This document shows, piece by piece, positions 1 to 12,517 of a DNA stretch of 64,000 nt. The translations under genes were made by a program, and so were the position numbers. How positions within the stretch are numbered: position 1 is the stretch's first letter; each line of letters starts with the position of its first letter. The notes under the pieces were generated by a model. That model did no database searches and had not been told where the DNA came from. It saw only the letters and a program-made list of their open reading frames with translations. The stretch comes from Flaveria trinervia (taxonomy: Eukaryota; Streptophyta; Magnoliopsida; Asterales; Asteraceae), in assembly GCA_025506515.1 (NCBI GenBank), contig CM046457.1:42031541-42095540 (forward strand), written 5' to 3'.

Positions 1-1027
1 TCTGGATGAACTAGTCAAAGATGCTCCAACTGTTGAAGTTGCAAGTGACGACGAGCTGAGTGACATAGACGGCATCGAGATCGAGGATGTCACAGCGGAG
101 CATTATCCTGAGTATACTGATAGAGAGGGAAATGTGGTCCCCAAACTGGGAGATACTCTAGTCGGTGATACTTTCGATAAACTAGATTAGATGGAAAGTG
201 AATCTGAGAAGAATAAGGATCCAGCCCAAGCCTCGGACGCTGATGTCGACATCAAAAAGGCTGAATGGGCGGCATGTTTTGCGGAGATCCGAGCCCAACG
301 CACTGCTCCAAAGCTGCGTGCCTACACCAAGCACTACAAAGTGAAGAAGCATCACAAGGTGTCAGGAAAGATTATCGTGTGGGCCTATTTTGAAGATCTA
401 AATGTATATGCTGTCAAGAGGGAGAAGGGAATCAAGTACTTTAGATTCCCACATGATCTGAAGACTCTCCCTAGTTTTGAGCTCAACCAGCTGGCCAAAC
501 TGAAGTTGTTATATGCTGACCCAAGAAAGATGTCATGTTGGTTTGAGGCTGCATTACAAAAAGAGTACCACACCAGGTGGGTCAACTTCAAACCTGAACA
601 ACCGACGAGGTATATCAGACGGTCTGAAGTTGATGCCATTACTAGAAAGCCAAAAATAGTGATGAAGTGGAGTCCTCCGCGCACGACGTCAAGAATCTCT
701 CTAAGGGAAATGCCACAGGACTTCACTCCACACTTCAAGTGGTGGTACTATGACTGGAGAACAGGTGAGGCGGTCATAGTTCTGAACTGGGGTGGAAATA
801 TGGAAACTATCAGGGTATTTGACCAAATATGGCTAACTAACTTGTCTTCTGACGATGTCTACAACTTATACAAGTGGCCACTGTTCTATGACGCGTAAGA
901 CATTGTACACGCCCTCAAGTTCCAAAACGTGATAAGACTCTGTTTTGCATTTAAAATACATGCAGGAGTTACAAGGGAGGAGAAGTACAAAAAGTTTGAA
1001 AAGCTGATGAAGAATGTTAGACAATAG
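1..1027 (+). pseudogene. E0 ORF3, C-terminal exon (retrotransposon accessory protein), partial
   Basis: This is the 3' part of the third ORF of a Sirevirus-type element that begins before the window. Frame 2 reads through to a TAG at 1025-1027 with two internal stops (188-190 and 896-898). It starts with an acidic stretch (DDELSDIDG, EIEDVTAEHY) and continues into the conserved C-terminal domain (YFRFPHDLKTLP, FELNQLAKLKLLYA, PRKMS.WFEAAL, REMPQDFTPHFKWWYYDWR, YKWPLFYD). The same domain occurs at 14734-15792, 17604-18808 and 55248-56385. No membrane segment or catalytic motif is visible, so its function is unknown. The polypurine tract and 3' LTR follow directly, placing this ORF in the position of an env-like gene. 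The stops show this copy is dead. Confidence 0.85.
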
Positions 1028-1040
1028 AGTAAACTAGGTC

Positions 1041-1050
1041 CAAGGGGGAG
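1041..1050 (+). other. E0 polypurine tract
   Basis: CAAGGGGGAG lies 2 nt before the 3' LTR start, the position of the plus-strand primer in copia elements. The same ten bases precede the LTR of B at 56399-56408. Confidence 0.85.
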
Positions 1051-1052
1051 TT

Positions 1053-1790
1053 TGTAGATACATGTGTACCTAGTTTAGGAGCTCAAATGTAAAATGTCTT
1101 TCATGTCTTACATATATGTAACATAATGGGTATGAATGAAATATAATGTGTTTGTGATGCTTATAATGTTTAATATTTCATTGATTATTGTGTGATAATG
1201 CATATTGAACTAACTATATAGGTTTGTGGTTGTTTACATAGTTCTTAGTCAATAATGATTGAGCAACGTGCTTAAACTTAATCGTGTGAAGTTCTCATGC
1301 GAATGGACCATGCTAATGGACCATACGCATGAATACTTCATGCTAATGAACCAGTTGCATGACTGAACCAGGAGAGTGGATCAGTCGCACGATTGTAACA
1401 TGAGATTGACTCAGTCGCACGATTGAATCTTCAGTCGTGCGGATGGATCAACCGCATGCTTCAATCGCACGACTGAACCATGCAAATGGTTCAGTCTCAT
1501 GAATGAAAAACCCTAACCTATAAATACCACTTAATTTGTGGAAAAACGGAACAATTTGAATCCCTACGCACTAAATCGTATCCTAGTCGTCCAGAGACCC
1601 TAGAACACATGTTCCAAGTTCATAGATCGCAGTAAATCATCCTACTATCGTTCTTACATTTAGTTTCATTCTTGGATTGATTATACTTATGTTCTCACTG
1701 ATTGGATCATTAATCAAATAGGATTCCACACTATTTGTTTTGGTACACACGTAAATCAGTTAGTACTCCATACCGAAAATGGTCCTAACA
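1053..1790 (+). repeat. E0 3' LTR
   Basis: This 738-bp LTR begins TGTAGATACATG and ends GGTCCTAACA. It matches the LTRs at 2456, 16864, 30889 and 56411 in layout: an array of TCAGTCGCACGACTGA-like repeats (about 1290-1505), then CCCTAACC and a TATA box (TATAAATA, 1519-1526), then a region ending in GATTGGATC...AATCAAATAGG. The 5 bp after it are TTGAT, the presumed target duplication. The partner copy lies outside the window. Confidence 0.9.
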
Positions 1791-2455
1791 TTGATAGACC
1801 TTGAAGTTCTTGGATGCAGCAAAAGTCTAGAATATCCTAACAACTTCTAGTCTTGCAACAGGAGTAAAGACATCAGTCTAGTCAATTCCTTCTTCTTGTG
1901 TGTACCCTTGAACAGCTAGTCTAGCTTTATTCTTGATGAAAATTCCTCTATCATATTTCTTATTCCAAAACACCCATTTGGTTCCTACAGTAGTATTCCC
2001 ATGAGGAAGAGGACATAGGTTCTAAACCTTTTGCCTTTTGAATGGAAGCAGCTCTTCTTGCATAGCTTCAACCCAACTTCCATCCTTCAGAGCCTCATCA
2101 TTTTTCTTGGGCTCTATCTGAGATAAGAAACAAGAGAGAAGACCAACATTTGCTTCATGAGTTTGTCCTCTTGTTCTTACCCCTAGTCAACATCTCCAAT
2201 AATATTTGTGGTGGGATGAGACTTATGGATCCTTAATTGAGGGATCACAACAAGTTGCTGAGAGAGATCTAAATTAGAGAAATTTAGATCTGGCATTGAT
2301 GTTTCTCCCACCACATCAGCACACTTATCAAGGGAGACTTGATCCAGAGAGTGTGTAGCATCATTGATGTTGTCTTCTATGGAGTGGTTGTCAGCATCAA
2401 GAAATTCTTGATCACTATCACCACCACCATTTTCTTCTACAATTGAAGCTTCTTT
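1791..2455 (-). pseudogene. Y pol fragment: start of reverse transcriptase
   Basis: Minus-strand reading gives the copia segment before and into the RT domain: a Ser/Asp-rich linker, then a WVEAMQEELLPFKR-like stretch, GTKWVF, NKKYDRGIFIKNKARL, QGYTQEEGID and FTPVARLE. Stops and shifts interrupt it. Its family and strand fit element Y, whose integrase lies at 15793-16863, so E1 was inserted between them. It is cut on the left by E0 and on the right by the E1 5' LTR. The rest of the RT must lie to the left of the window. Confidence 0.75.
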
Positions 2456-3135
2456 TGTTGATACATGTGTACCTTGATTCTGATCTTAATGTAATATGTC
2501 TTTGTTGTCTTACGTTTATGTAATAGTTGGGTACTTAATGAAATGCAAATGTTTGGTTGTGTTTATCATGTTAACTATTTCATTAATGAGTTGTTTAACG
2601 CATATTGACTTGATTATATAGGTTTGTGGTTGATTGAACTAATATAAATAACATTACTATGTTTAATATATTCAAACTTAATAACATGAAGGTATCATGC
2701 GAATGGCACATGCTAATGAACCATACGCATTAACACCTTCATACGAATGACTCAGTCGCACGACTGAACACTCAGCCGTGCGAATGGACCAACCGCATGT
2801 CTCAATCGCACGAATGAACCATGCTTATGGTTCAGTCGCCCGAATGAGCAACCCTAACCTATAAATACCACCTAATTCATGAAAAAAAGGTAAGCATTGA
2901 ATCCACTTCGACTCCAGACATACCCTAGCCGCCCAGAAGCCTCTAAGTGTGTACTCCAAGTTCATAGAACGCTGTAGATTGATTCCTAATCGATTCTTGA
3001 CGTTAGTTTCAATACATTATTGTTTCTATGTGCGTTCTCACTGATTGGATCGCCAATCAAATAGGATTCCACACTATTTGGTTTGGTTTAACACGTTAAT
3101 CAGTTGGTGTTTCGTTCAAATACCAGATCCTAACA
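2456..3135 (+). repeat. E1 5' LTR
   Basis: This 680-bp LTR runs from TGTTGATACATG to CCTAACA, with terminal TGTT/AACA. The motif array covers about 2690-2850 and a TATA box (TATAAATA) is at 2860-2867, preceded by ACCCTAACC, giving a likely transcription start near 2890. The flanking 5 bp are TCTTT (2451-2455); the partner is lost with the 3' end. Confidence 0.9.
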
Positions 3136-3137
3136 AG

Positions 3138-3149
3138 TGGTATCAGAGC
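3138..3149 (+). other. E1 primer binding site
   Basis: TGGTATCAGAGC, two bases after the LTR, is complementary to the 3' end of initiator tRNA-Met, the usual copia primer. It fixes the 5' LTR end and the plus orientation. Confidence 0.93.
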
Positions 3150-3645
3150 TGTGGCTCTTGGTTACGTGTTGATTCAATAGTTTTTATACAAAAATTGTGT
3201 TTTGCATCAAAAAATGAAATCCTATTGTGTCTAACGGAGTCTTAGACGTTTCCTGACCTAAAAGTTTAGTTTTTCCGGCATACGGCTATTAGGGTTTGGT
3301 AAAATTCGAGTTTTTACGGCCAAAACACGTTTAACCTTCGAATTATCAAACTTCAGCCAGTTCAGTCGCACGATTGGCTCAATCGCATGACTGAGTTCAT
3401 TCGCATTCTCCAACCGCACGATTGGACTCATTCGTACCTTCATTCGTACGACTGAGAACTTCATTCGGACTGTTCAACCACAATAGTTCATTCGGACGAC
3501 TGACTCGTCCGCATTTGTTCAGTCGCACGATTGAACCATCCGCATTTGTTCAATCGCCTGAATAAGACCAATTGCCTAAATAAGACCAATCGCATACCTT
3601 CATTCGCATACATCAGCAATTTGTTAAATAGTAAAGTTAAGTGAA
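3150..3645 (+). other. E1 untranslated leader with motif array
   Basis: About 500 nt lie between the primer site and the gag ATG. From about 3355 to 3605 it is packed with CAGTCGCACGA/CATTCGTACGA-type repeats like those in the LTR. No coding potential is seen. The Z leader (30404-30874) has the same organisation, so the array is a family trait. Confidence 0.75.
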
Positions 3646-6463
3646 ATGGAGGACTAGTTTTCAGCATACACAGCAAGTAGAGATACACGCATTCAGAATC
3701 TACTATTGTTGGAGAATGAAGTGGGTATTCATAATAAACCCCCGAAGCTTATTACATTAAATGACTACCCACAATGGAAGCAACGTTTCGAAATCTACTT
3801 AAATGGAGTAGATACAAATTTGTGGGAGGCAATCGAGTTGGGGTATAGTATGCCAGTAGGAGCTGACGGAGTCAAACTTACTCTAAGTGGCATGTCGGAT
3901 GTGCAGAAGGTAAAACACAACGCTGAGAAGAAAGTTTACGCTTTGCTTACTCAGTCTATTCCGAAGGATATCTTCCATCAGTATTTGATGTATACTCAAG
4001 CAAAGAAACTATAGGATGCGTTGGAGAAGAGGTATGACGGAAATGCCTCACTGAAGCCATAAAAGCAAAAGTTTTGAAGAAGGAGTTTAACAACTTCTCT
4101 TCTATGGGAAAAGAAGGCCTTGATGACGTGATCGATAGATTCTACCACTTGATGAGTGAGATGCACACTCATGGAGTAATTACATCAATAGAGGATAAGG
4201 TATCCAACTTTGCTGATGGATTACCAGAAAAATGGGCTTTGTTTGTTTCAAATCTCAAACAAAATGGGATGCTCTCAAAGTTTGATATAAATGACTTAAT
4301 TCTGAAACTGAGAGAAGAAGAGCTTAGAATGAAATACAGAGCTCAAAAGGCCAACTACGATCGGAATCCTACACTCTACAATGCAACTCCTTTAGTCAAG
4401 TCATCTGGAGCACCACTGCAAACTGCTTCGTCTCAAGCACAACAATTCCAGCAAAATCTTCAACTTCAGGGTCCGAAACGTCAGGGTCGCCTAGCACCCA
4501 ATATATGATACCTGAAGCTAATGCAGCAAAACTAAAAACCGACAACTTCGGGAATGTGACTATGCAAGTGGCCAAAGAACACAGGGACCTCTTCGCTGTT
4601 GTGGTTCAATCCTATGATGGATTAGTTGCTGGAAAGATAGGAAACTGTCACCTGGCAGATGAAGATTATGAGCAGGTGGATGAGATGGAGTTGGAACGTA
4701 TGGACATAATGTGGGCTCTGGCAAGTGCTGTCTGACAAGCTAAAAAGTTTGTCAAAAAGACCAGACAGAACTTGGTCGCCACCAAAGACATAATCTTTGG
4801 ATTCAACAAGTCAAAGGTTACTTGTTTCAACTACGGTGAGAAGGGACACTTCAAAAGAGAGTGTGTAAAACCAAAGAAGACTGGGAACGGTAATCCCTTC
4901 TCGTCATTCAATCGTCAGGACAAAGCCACATCCAGCAGTTCTACTTCATCAAGTAAGGACCCCAAAGCCTTAACTGCTAATGAGGATGAAGGACAGGACT
5001 AGAGCTTTCAGTTCGTGTTACCGGGAGAGTCCAATATAGCTACTGTGGAGGACATTAATGACGATTCGGCTAGTGAGGGAGATATAGCAGTAGAGCTCGC
5101 AATGTCAAATTCTGAAGACACTGGACCTGTGGTCAACCACCTACCTAAAGATGATAAATCTGCTTCAACGTCAAAATCACCAGAACCAGATTCAACAGAT
5201 TCTGCACTCATGGCTGATTCCTCTTCATCTCAGGTAAGTACTACTGACCAACTATTTAATAATCATGCTTGTTTAGAATGTAATAAATTCAGAGAAAGTA
5301 TAGATTCAAAATTCACTAGGCTATTAGATCATAATGATAGCTTGGTAAAGGACCTGGAACTGTGCACTGAGGCGAATAGAGTGTTAAGACAAAATAAGCA
5401 CAGTTATAAGGAAAAGATAGACCTATTAATAAACAGCTTAGGGAAACAAAGGTAGTGGCCTTTAACCAAGCAAACGACATTAGGTACTATCTGAACTCCA
5501 TAGAGAAAACTAAGAAACAGAAAGCAGTTTTAGAAGTAGAAGTCAATTCTTTAAAACAAAAACTGCACAGTTGAACAAGCTCATCACACATTGTCCAACA
5601 CTTAGTGAAAGTGAGAAATAATGGGGAGGGGCTGGGATACAAAGTGGTTCCACCACCACCTGAGACCTTGATGAACACTAAAAGTAAACCAATTAATGAT
5701 AATCCCATCAAGGATCACGTGGTGTCCACTCCTCTGGTGAGTGATCCAGATTCCTTAAGTAAATCAATTGAATCTGATTCTAAACAGAAGGAGGCCACCT
5801 AAACGGCAAAAGGAAAGATGCCTTGTGTTAACCTGGAAACAGAGTTTGAAAAGGTTAATTTAAAGTCAGGTTCAACCAAAGTCAAATTAGAACCCAAAAC
5901 AACCACTAAACCTAATCACTCGTGAGCATTATGTCAAAGTCCAGGTAAACAAGAAATAAAAGATGTAAATTCAGGCAAAGCAATTAAGTTTGTAAAACCA
6001 AGTAATACCTAAAATAAAGAAGTGTCTCAATCCAACAAAATAAGGTCAACAGCGTTACTTTTACATCGCAAAAACATATCACCCGTAAAGATGAAAGCAG
6101 ATCCGTTATAATTGTGGAGAGTATGGTCACATAGCTTCTTAGTGTCCTTATTACCAGACACCGAGGAAGAAAGTTAAACTTTCTGCATCTACAACTAGCT
6201 CTTCTAAGAGGAACTGTGTGACACGTCCAAAAAGAGCTAGTGAACCCAAAGTTCAATCCATCCGCCAGTCGTCTGTTTATCACAAACAGGCCTTACACAA
6301 AGCTGGCCAATGGAAAGAAAAATCTGCCTCAGTGTCTGGCAATGAGAACAAATAGAAATCTGAGATTCACTCAACCTCAAATGGTCAATGGGTTGAGTTT
6401 ATGATGTGTGATACCTTGGGGAAACTCAAGCCAGTGAAGGCTTGGGTTCCTAAAATGAACTAA
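3646..6463 (+). pseudogene. E1 gag
   Basis: Capsid and nucleocapsid gene. The likely start is the ATG at 3646, homologous to the Z gag start, but its fourth codon is TAG. Segments in order: the copia gag domain (YPQWKQRFEIYLNGVD, LLTQSIPKDIFHQ), a Q/S-rich linker, the IGNCHLADEDYEQVDE region, a first zinc knuckle CFNYGEKGHFKREC whose second Cys is Tyr, an acidic Ser-rich and coiled-coil stretch (about 5015-5570), and a second knuckle near 6096-6150 whose first Cys is Arg (consensus in Z: CYSCGKRGHISSNC). It ends at TAA 6461-6463, overlapping the pol ATG as TAATG. Several stops (for example 4012-4014 and 4506-4508) and frame changes show decay. Confidence 0.85.
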
Positions 6464-9400
6464 TGTTTTCATTGAATGTGCAGGGTGTTTGCTATAGTGC
6501 TGAAACTAACACATGGATTGTAGATAGCGGAGCATCCAGGCACATGACAGGGAACATAGCTCTCTTATCAAATGTCAGACAAATTAAAGGAGGGCATGTT
6601 TCATTTGCTGGAAACAAAGGCAGGTACATCACAGCCCAAGGAGAATTGGGAAATGAGAAAGCTAAGTTTGATAAGGTAAACTACGTCCAACAATTACAAA
6701 TAACTTGCTCTCAGTCTCTCAAATTTGTGATAAAGGATTCAAAGTAGTCTTTGACAACAAGAAGTGCTACGTTCTGAAGAAGGACTATATGATCCTGTAG
6801 GACCAAATCCTAATGTCAGCTTCTAGATATAATGATCTTTATGTCTTGGATCTCTTAAAGGCCTCTACAACGGATCGTGAAGTCCAATGCTTCTTGTCCA
6901 AAGCTACTAAGAAGGACTCCATCTCCTGGCATAGGAGAATGGGACACATAAATCCTAGGAAAATGAATCACTTGATCCAGAATGATCTTGTGAGAGGAGT
7001 AAATGTCAAAAACTTCCAACTCCCGGATTTCTGTGTTGCGTGCAAAAAGGGAAAACAGACGAAAAAAACTCATAAGGAAAAGAAAGTTCATTCTATAGAA
7101 CTTCCTTTAGAGCTTCTTCACATGGATCTGTTTGGTCCAGTCAGTACAAGAAGCATCGCAGGCGACTTGTATTGCTATGTAGTTACTGATGACTACTCAA
7201 GGTTTTATTAGGTAATGTTTCTAAAATCCAAATCAGAAACTTTTGAATCCTTCAAGGAATTGGTAACAACACTGGAATCCCTATACAAGCTGAAGGTACG
7301 ACAGGTGCGCTCAGACAACAGAACCGAGTTCAAGAATCAATTGATGGAGGCCTATTGCAAGGAAAAGGGAATTGTGCATGAATTTAGCTTAGCCTACACC
7401 CCTCAGATGAACGGATTTGCTGAACGGAAGAACCGTAGCTTGATAGAGACGGCATGGACTATGCTGGCAGACTCGAAACTGCCTATCCAATTCTGGAATG
7501 AAGCAGTGGCAAATGCGTGTTATACGCTTAATCGAGTTCTGTAGTGAAACGCCATAGAAAAACGTGCTACGAGTTATTACAGCGACGTAAACCTAACTTA
7601 GAGTATCTCGAGTCGTTTGGCGCTCCATGCACCCTGCTGAAGAAGACTCAGGAGGGAAAATTTAGTGAGAAGGTTGATGAAGGGATTTTTCTAGGATACA
7701 ACATACCGAACAAGAGAGTTTACGACAACTCAACGGGTTAGGTAGAGGTGTGGTGTAATGTTGATGTTCAGAGATATATCACATCGTCTGCTGGAAAAGG
7801 GCCTGCTTACCTCTTCGACTATGATGGATTCTTCAAGTCCTTCAACGTACCTCTCTCTTCTTCGGAAGACGAGGTGGCAAACAAGATGATGTATCATGTC
7901 TTGAACACACCATCTCAATATTCAACAAGTCATGATCCTACGCAGTTGATGTGAGTGACTCTTCCTCTGATGAAGAAAATGGAGAAAATGATCAGATCAA
8001 CTAGGATGTACAGGTTCAGACTACCACAAGTCCACAAGCATCTGCTAGTGATGCTTCTGAACCTTCAGAACCTCAGACTCCGATTGCCTCAGATCTAGAA
8101 CCAAATGTTCATATTCTTGACTCTGAGGTGGTTGTTCCAACAACTCCTGGCTCACGTTAAACATCTATCATCCCTTGGATAATATTATAGGAGATGTGAG
8201 ATCAGGAGTTCAGACTAGAAATCAACTGTACTCAGCTGATTATGCCTCTGTGATGGAAAAGGGATACCTTCACGACGGTGCCTACCACTGCTTTGTGTCT
8301 CAATTTGAGTAAAAGTATGTTAGTGAAGCACTAAATGATGAGGCCTGGGTGAGTGCCATGCAGGAATAACTTCTTCAGTTTAAGAAGTTAGGTGTATGGA
8401 CACTAGTAGATAGACCTAAAGGTGCTAAAGTCATTGGCACCAAATGGGTCTTGAAATGCAAGAAGGATGATTGGGAGTGATCATCAGAAACAAGGCTCGG
8501 CTTGTTGTTTAGGTTTTCGACAAGTTGAGGGTATTGACTACAATGAAGTGTTTGCACCAATGGCAAGGATGGAAGCCATCTGTATCTTCCTTGCTTACGC
8601 ATCTTATATGAAAATCAAAGTTTATCAACTAGATGTTAAGAGTGCATTTGTTCATGGTGAGATCCGAGAAACGGTGTATGTCAGTCAACCCAGGGATTTG
8701 AGGATCCATATCATCGGGATAGAGTTTACAAACTCGACAAGGCGCTATACGGGCTTCATCAAGCTCCACGGGCCTGGTATGAGAAACTCTCGACTCATCT
8801 TGTGAAGCACGGCTTTCATAGGGGAGTCATTGACTATATATTTTTTGTCAAAGAAAAAGATGGAGACTTACTGCTAGTACAAATCAATGTAGATGACATA
8901 ATCTTCGGTTCCAAGAACGAAGAATTATGCAAAGAGTTTGAAGCAGTAATGAAGGCGGAGTTTGAGATGAGTGCAATAGGAGAGATGAAGTTCTTTCTCG
9001 AGTTACAGGTGGATCAAACACCAAATGGGATCTTCCTACATCAAACCAATTATGTAGGTGACATTCTTAGTCGGTTTGACATGGAGAATGCTTCTACAGC
9101 TGGAACTCCACTTGCTACAAACCATGATGTAGCACTCGATGAGAATGGTGATCTGGTAGTTGCCACTATGTACCGAGGGATGATTGGATTCTCATGTATC
9201 TCACTGCATCACGACCTGATATCATTTATGCCATATGTTTATGCTCACAATATCAGGAAAAGCCTAAGGTGAACCATCTAATTGGGGTCAAAAGGATATT
9301 TCGTTATCTGAAGGGAACACCCATACTTGGGTTATGGTATCCTCATGATGATGACTTTGAGCTTATAGCGTATAGTGACTCGGATTACAGCGGATGTAAG

Positions 9401-9798
9401 ATGAACTACAAGTCTACATCAGTAGGGTGTAAGTTCTTTGGAAGGAGATTAGTAACCTGGCAGTGTAAGAAGCAGACCTCGGTTGCATTGTCAACCTGTG
9501 AAGCTGAATACGTTGCTGCTGCAAGCTGCTGTTCTCAATCATATGGATTCAATAGCAAATGCGGGATTAAGGTTTGCATTTCTCTTCTACTCCTATCTTT
9601 GTTGATAACTCTACTGCGATTGCAGTCACTAAGAACCTGGTCCATCATCCTAAGACCAAACACATCGGAATTAAATATCACTTTATATGTGATTGCTTTG
9701 AAAAGAACTTAATCGATGTGGTAAAAATAAACACAGATTTTCAACGCGCTGACCTCTATACAAAGGCATTTGACAACCACGATTTTTATATTTGTTAG
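6463..9798 (+). pseudogene. E1 pol: protease, integrase, reverse transcriptase, RNase H
   Basis: Copia domain order is clear. The protease has active site WIVDSGASRHMTG (about 6514-6550). The integrase zinc region and pre-integrase box follow (WHRRMGHINPRKM, CVACKKGKQT), then the integrase core with MDLFGP, RSDN and AERKNRSLIETA (about 7120-7470). The RT has GTKWVL, DVKSAFVHGEI and the catalytic box VDDIIFGS preceded by Asn instead of Tyr (about 8888). RNase H has YSDSDYSG and STCEAEYVAAAS (about 9376-9530), ending with HHPKTKHIGIKYHF. Stops at 7209-7211 and 7542-7544 and at least four shifts make it a pseudogene. Z carries the closest homologue in the window. Confidence 0.9.
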
Positions 9799-9833
9799 AG
9801 GTCAACGGAGTTAAAAAGAAAACTGAGGTGATA

Positions 9834-11520
9834 CTTGAAGATGACCATGTATAGTCCGATGCATCGTGTCTTGTCTCTTTTAAATTTTTCAATTTTTAAT
9901 TTTATTTTATTTTATCCTTTTGTGTTAGCTTAATTTAATTAGTTTATTTATATTTGCTTTATTTCCTTGCCTATTAAAATCCTAAAATGCATATCCGTGA
10001 CGGTTTTAGAATTTTAAAGGGAGAATAGGTTTGGCACTAATAATAAAATAAATAAACAAATAAATAAATAAAAAGGGGGGCGAGGGAAAAGGAGAGGCAA
10101 GCTGATAATAAATAAGATAGTATGTGTGATACCGATTCAATTATGGAATATGATAGTACATAGGTACAAATCATTTGGGACTTTAGAAACTCAAAATTGA
10201 AAAAGATACAAAGCTCAAGTATAAGTCTGTGTAGTCTGAGCATATAAACGAAAATATGATAGCTAAGCTAGATACTACTATGGTAACACAAAGAAAGTAG
10301 ACCTAGAGGTTGCTAGACCGCCGATGATATGTTGGTAGGTTCAACACAATAGATGACTAGACCTTTTTGGTGATCTCAAGATTAAACTAAAATGTTTGAC
10401 TAGCTGTGGGTAACACCTTATCCTTGGTTAACACAATCAACAAGATTCCAATAAGGAGTGATGAGCAAAATAAATGCCACAAATGTGTGCGTAAGACCAA
10501 AGCATGACCAAAAGCACATGAAAAATGCAAATACAATCAAACTGATGACCTATGTTGTTGGTGAGATCTATACTAAAAGAATGAAAATTGCTCAAACAAG
10601 AAGATAGGTTATGTGCCTCTCTGCTGTGCGGTGGCACTGACCTGAGGATAAGCATAACCTATATATTCTTGAACTCATTGTTGTTTGCCACCTCTCTGCT
10701 GTGCGGTGGCACTGACCTGAGGATTGGCTTCTCTTTGATAGCTCTAAGAATAGTCTCTTCTGGAATACTACCCTGAGACCGCTCAAAAATCTCCTGAGGA
10801 ATGTTGATTACCACATAAGTGTGGGATCCACAAATGCTTGTTGAAATAAACAAACCTTGAAACTATCACCAAACTATGTTGGAAGTCTGTGTACGGACTT
10901 AAGAGGGCAAGTATATTGACAATCATTGTGGCTACAACTCTTGACAGTTCAAATCAGTATGGGGATGTGAGAGTACTAGCATGATTTCCTAGCCTTGCTA
11001 ACAAACTCCAGATGAAAAACAAGAATAGAGCATCAAAGTCTTTTTAAATAACTTGTCCTGAATAATTTGAATCTCCTGTATGATTCCAGCTTGAATTGGT
11101 CCATGTATGGTTTAAAAGATTGAGGCTGCTCTCTCAGAAAAATTAGTCCTTAGAATTATGTGTTAGGAATTTACCCTCAGAAAAACACAAAAACATGTCC
11201 TAGTTTAAGTTTCAGCAACATTTCTTTTATGTCAGTACAAATTAGTCTATTTTAGTTTTATGGAGTATTGGACTATGTCATGGAAGTTGATAAGGAACCT
11301 TATCATCTAAAAGGTCACGTCTGAGGTGATCACAAGTGCTTTCAAACAAAAATTAGGTCATATTTGAGATGACAAATTGTTTAAAAGGATCACGTCTGAG
11401 GTGATCAAAAGTTTTTCAAGTTAAAATGACCATGTCTGAGATTATCAAATGTTCATAATGTTAATTCAACAGTTTAAAAGGGTTTAAATGTCAAATGGTC
11501 ATAAAGTCAGAAAAATTTCA
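9834..11520 (+). other. E1 spacer between pol and ORF3, upstream part
   Basis: No coding sequence is seen. The first 600 nt are A/T-rich. From about 10457 it is homologous to the B spacer from about 50898. It contains a roughly 75-bp direct duplication whose copies share CCTCTCTGCTGTGCGGTGGC and the following ACTGACCTGAGGAT (10616-10650 and 10691-10725). B has the same two copies (about 51057 and 51133), so the duplication predates both insertions. Confidence 0.7.
11310..11445 (+). repeat. Four tandem hairpin units in the E1 spacer
   Basis: Units of the form GATCAC-GTCTGAG-GTGATC recur about every 40 nt, starting near 11313, 11356, 11389 and 11427. Three of the four have intact stems: one carries a G-U wobble and one a paired C/G to T/A change (GTCAT...ATGAC). 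The fourth has mismatches. B has four homologous units at 51745-51880. Confidence 0.75.
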
Positions 11521-11524
11521 AGAG

Positions 11525-11816
11525 TATGACCCATTCGCACGACTGGACCATAAGTATGGACTAACCGTATGAATGGATCATACTCATACCTTTTATAGCC
11601 GAATGGACATGAGTATGGAGCATTCAACCGAATGGCTGATACGAATGAGCCATTCGGCCAAGTGAGAGTAGGCGAATGACCAAGTCGCACGACTCAACTC
11701 TAGTCGGACGACTGAAGGTGACCGACTGTGCAAGTCGCACGACTGACCTTCAGTCGCACTAATAACTTGTGCGACTGGGCTTAGTCGCTCGACTGAAGGA
11801 AACCCTAGTATAAATA
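11525..11816 (+). promoter_or_regulatory. Internal promoter of E1 ORF3: motif array and TATA box
   Basis: A dense array of TCAGTCGCACGACTGA-like repeats (11525-11800) is followed by AAACCCTAG and TATAAATA (11809-11816). The LTR promoter has the same order: array, ACCCTAACC, TATAAATA. A 5' exon of about 110 nt would run from near 11845 to a splice donor at 11955. This is inferred from layout shared with B (52275) and the LTRs; transcription is not shown. Confidence 0.65.
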
Positions 11817-11954
11817 GTGGGGTAGTCGGTCGCAGTCACTCACCACCCCCAAAATCGCCCCAAGCGCACGAACTATCGTTACTCTGCCAAATTTTCATTC
11901 AATCATTATATACCACTGATTGTTGTGCACTGACGATTTTCACTAACTTTACAG

Positions 11955-12517
11955 GTATAATGCGGTTCAATCCAACAATGTTTCATTCAATTTAACCCCT
12001 AAATCGAAATGTTCGGCCCAAAACAAGAACCGAAACTTGGCTGGCTAAATAACCCAATTAATCTAAGCCAACAACTGAAATTAATGTTATTAAGTGTTAA
12101 GTATAATGATTGCGAGTCCAATGAACCAAAACATGACGTCAAATGAAAAGAATTGGTCAAAACTTGAATTTGAATTGAACAACAGACTGTCATACGAATG
12201 GATAGGTTGATGAACTTCAGTCGCACGACTGAGTAGTGCGAATGACTAAACCGCACTACTGAATCATGCGTATGAGTTCAGTCTCACGACTAATATACAC
12301 GAATTAGTTTACATACGTATGAGCTCAGTCGCATGACAAGTTGTATGTATGAGGTAATTCGCACGACTAGATCTCAGTCGCACTACTCATTCGCACGACT
12401 AGATCTCATTTGCACAGTCTCATTCGCATGACAGATCAAAAGGGGTATTTTCAAGTCCAAGTGATTCATGATATTATTAATCAACGGATACTAATGTCTA
12501 TATTCATTCTGTAACAG
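11955..12517 (+). other. Predicted 5'UTR intron of E1 ORF3
   Basis: The donor is TTTACAG|GTATAATG at 11955. A branch-like TACTAAT lies near 12489, and the acceptor TGTAACAG ends at 12517, directly before the ORF3 ATG at 12518. The same pair occurs in B (52422-52962) and Z (20945-21503, minus); lengths are 563, 541 and 559 nt. A further motif array fills about 12185-12435 inside the intron. Confidence 0.65.

Noticed and set aside
1290..1505. CRISPR-like array because of regularly spaced short repeats
   Set aside because: Units are degenerate, spacing is irregular, spacers are not unique sequence, and the context is a plant LTR promoter.
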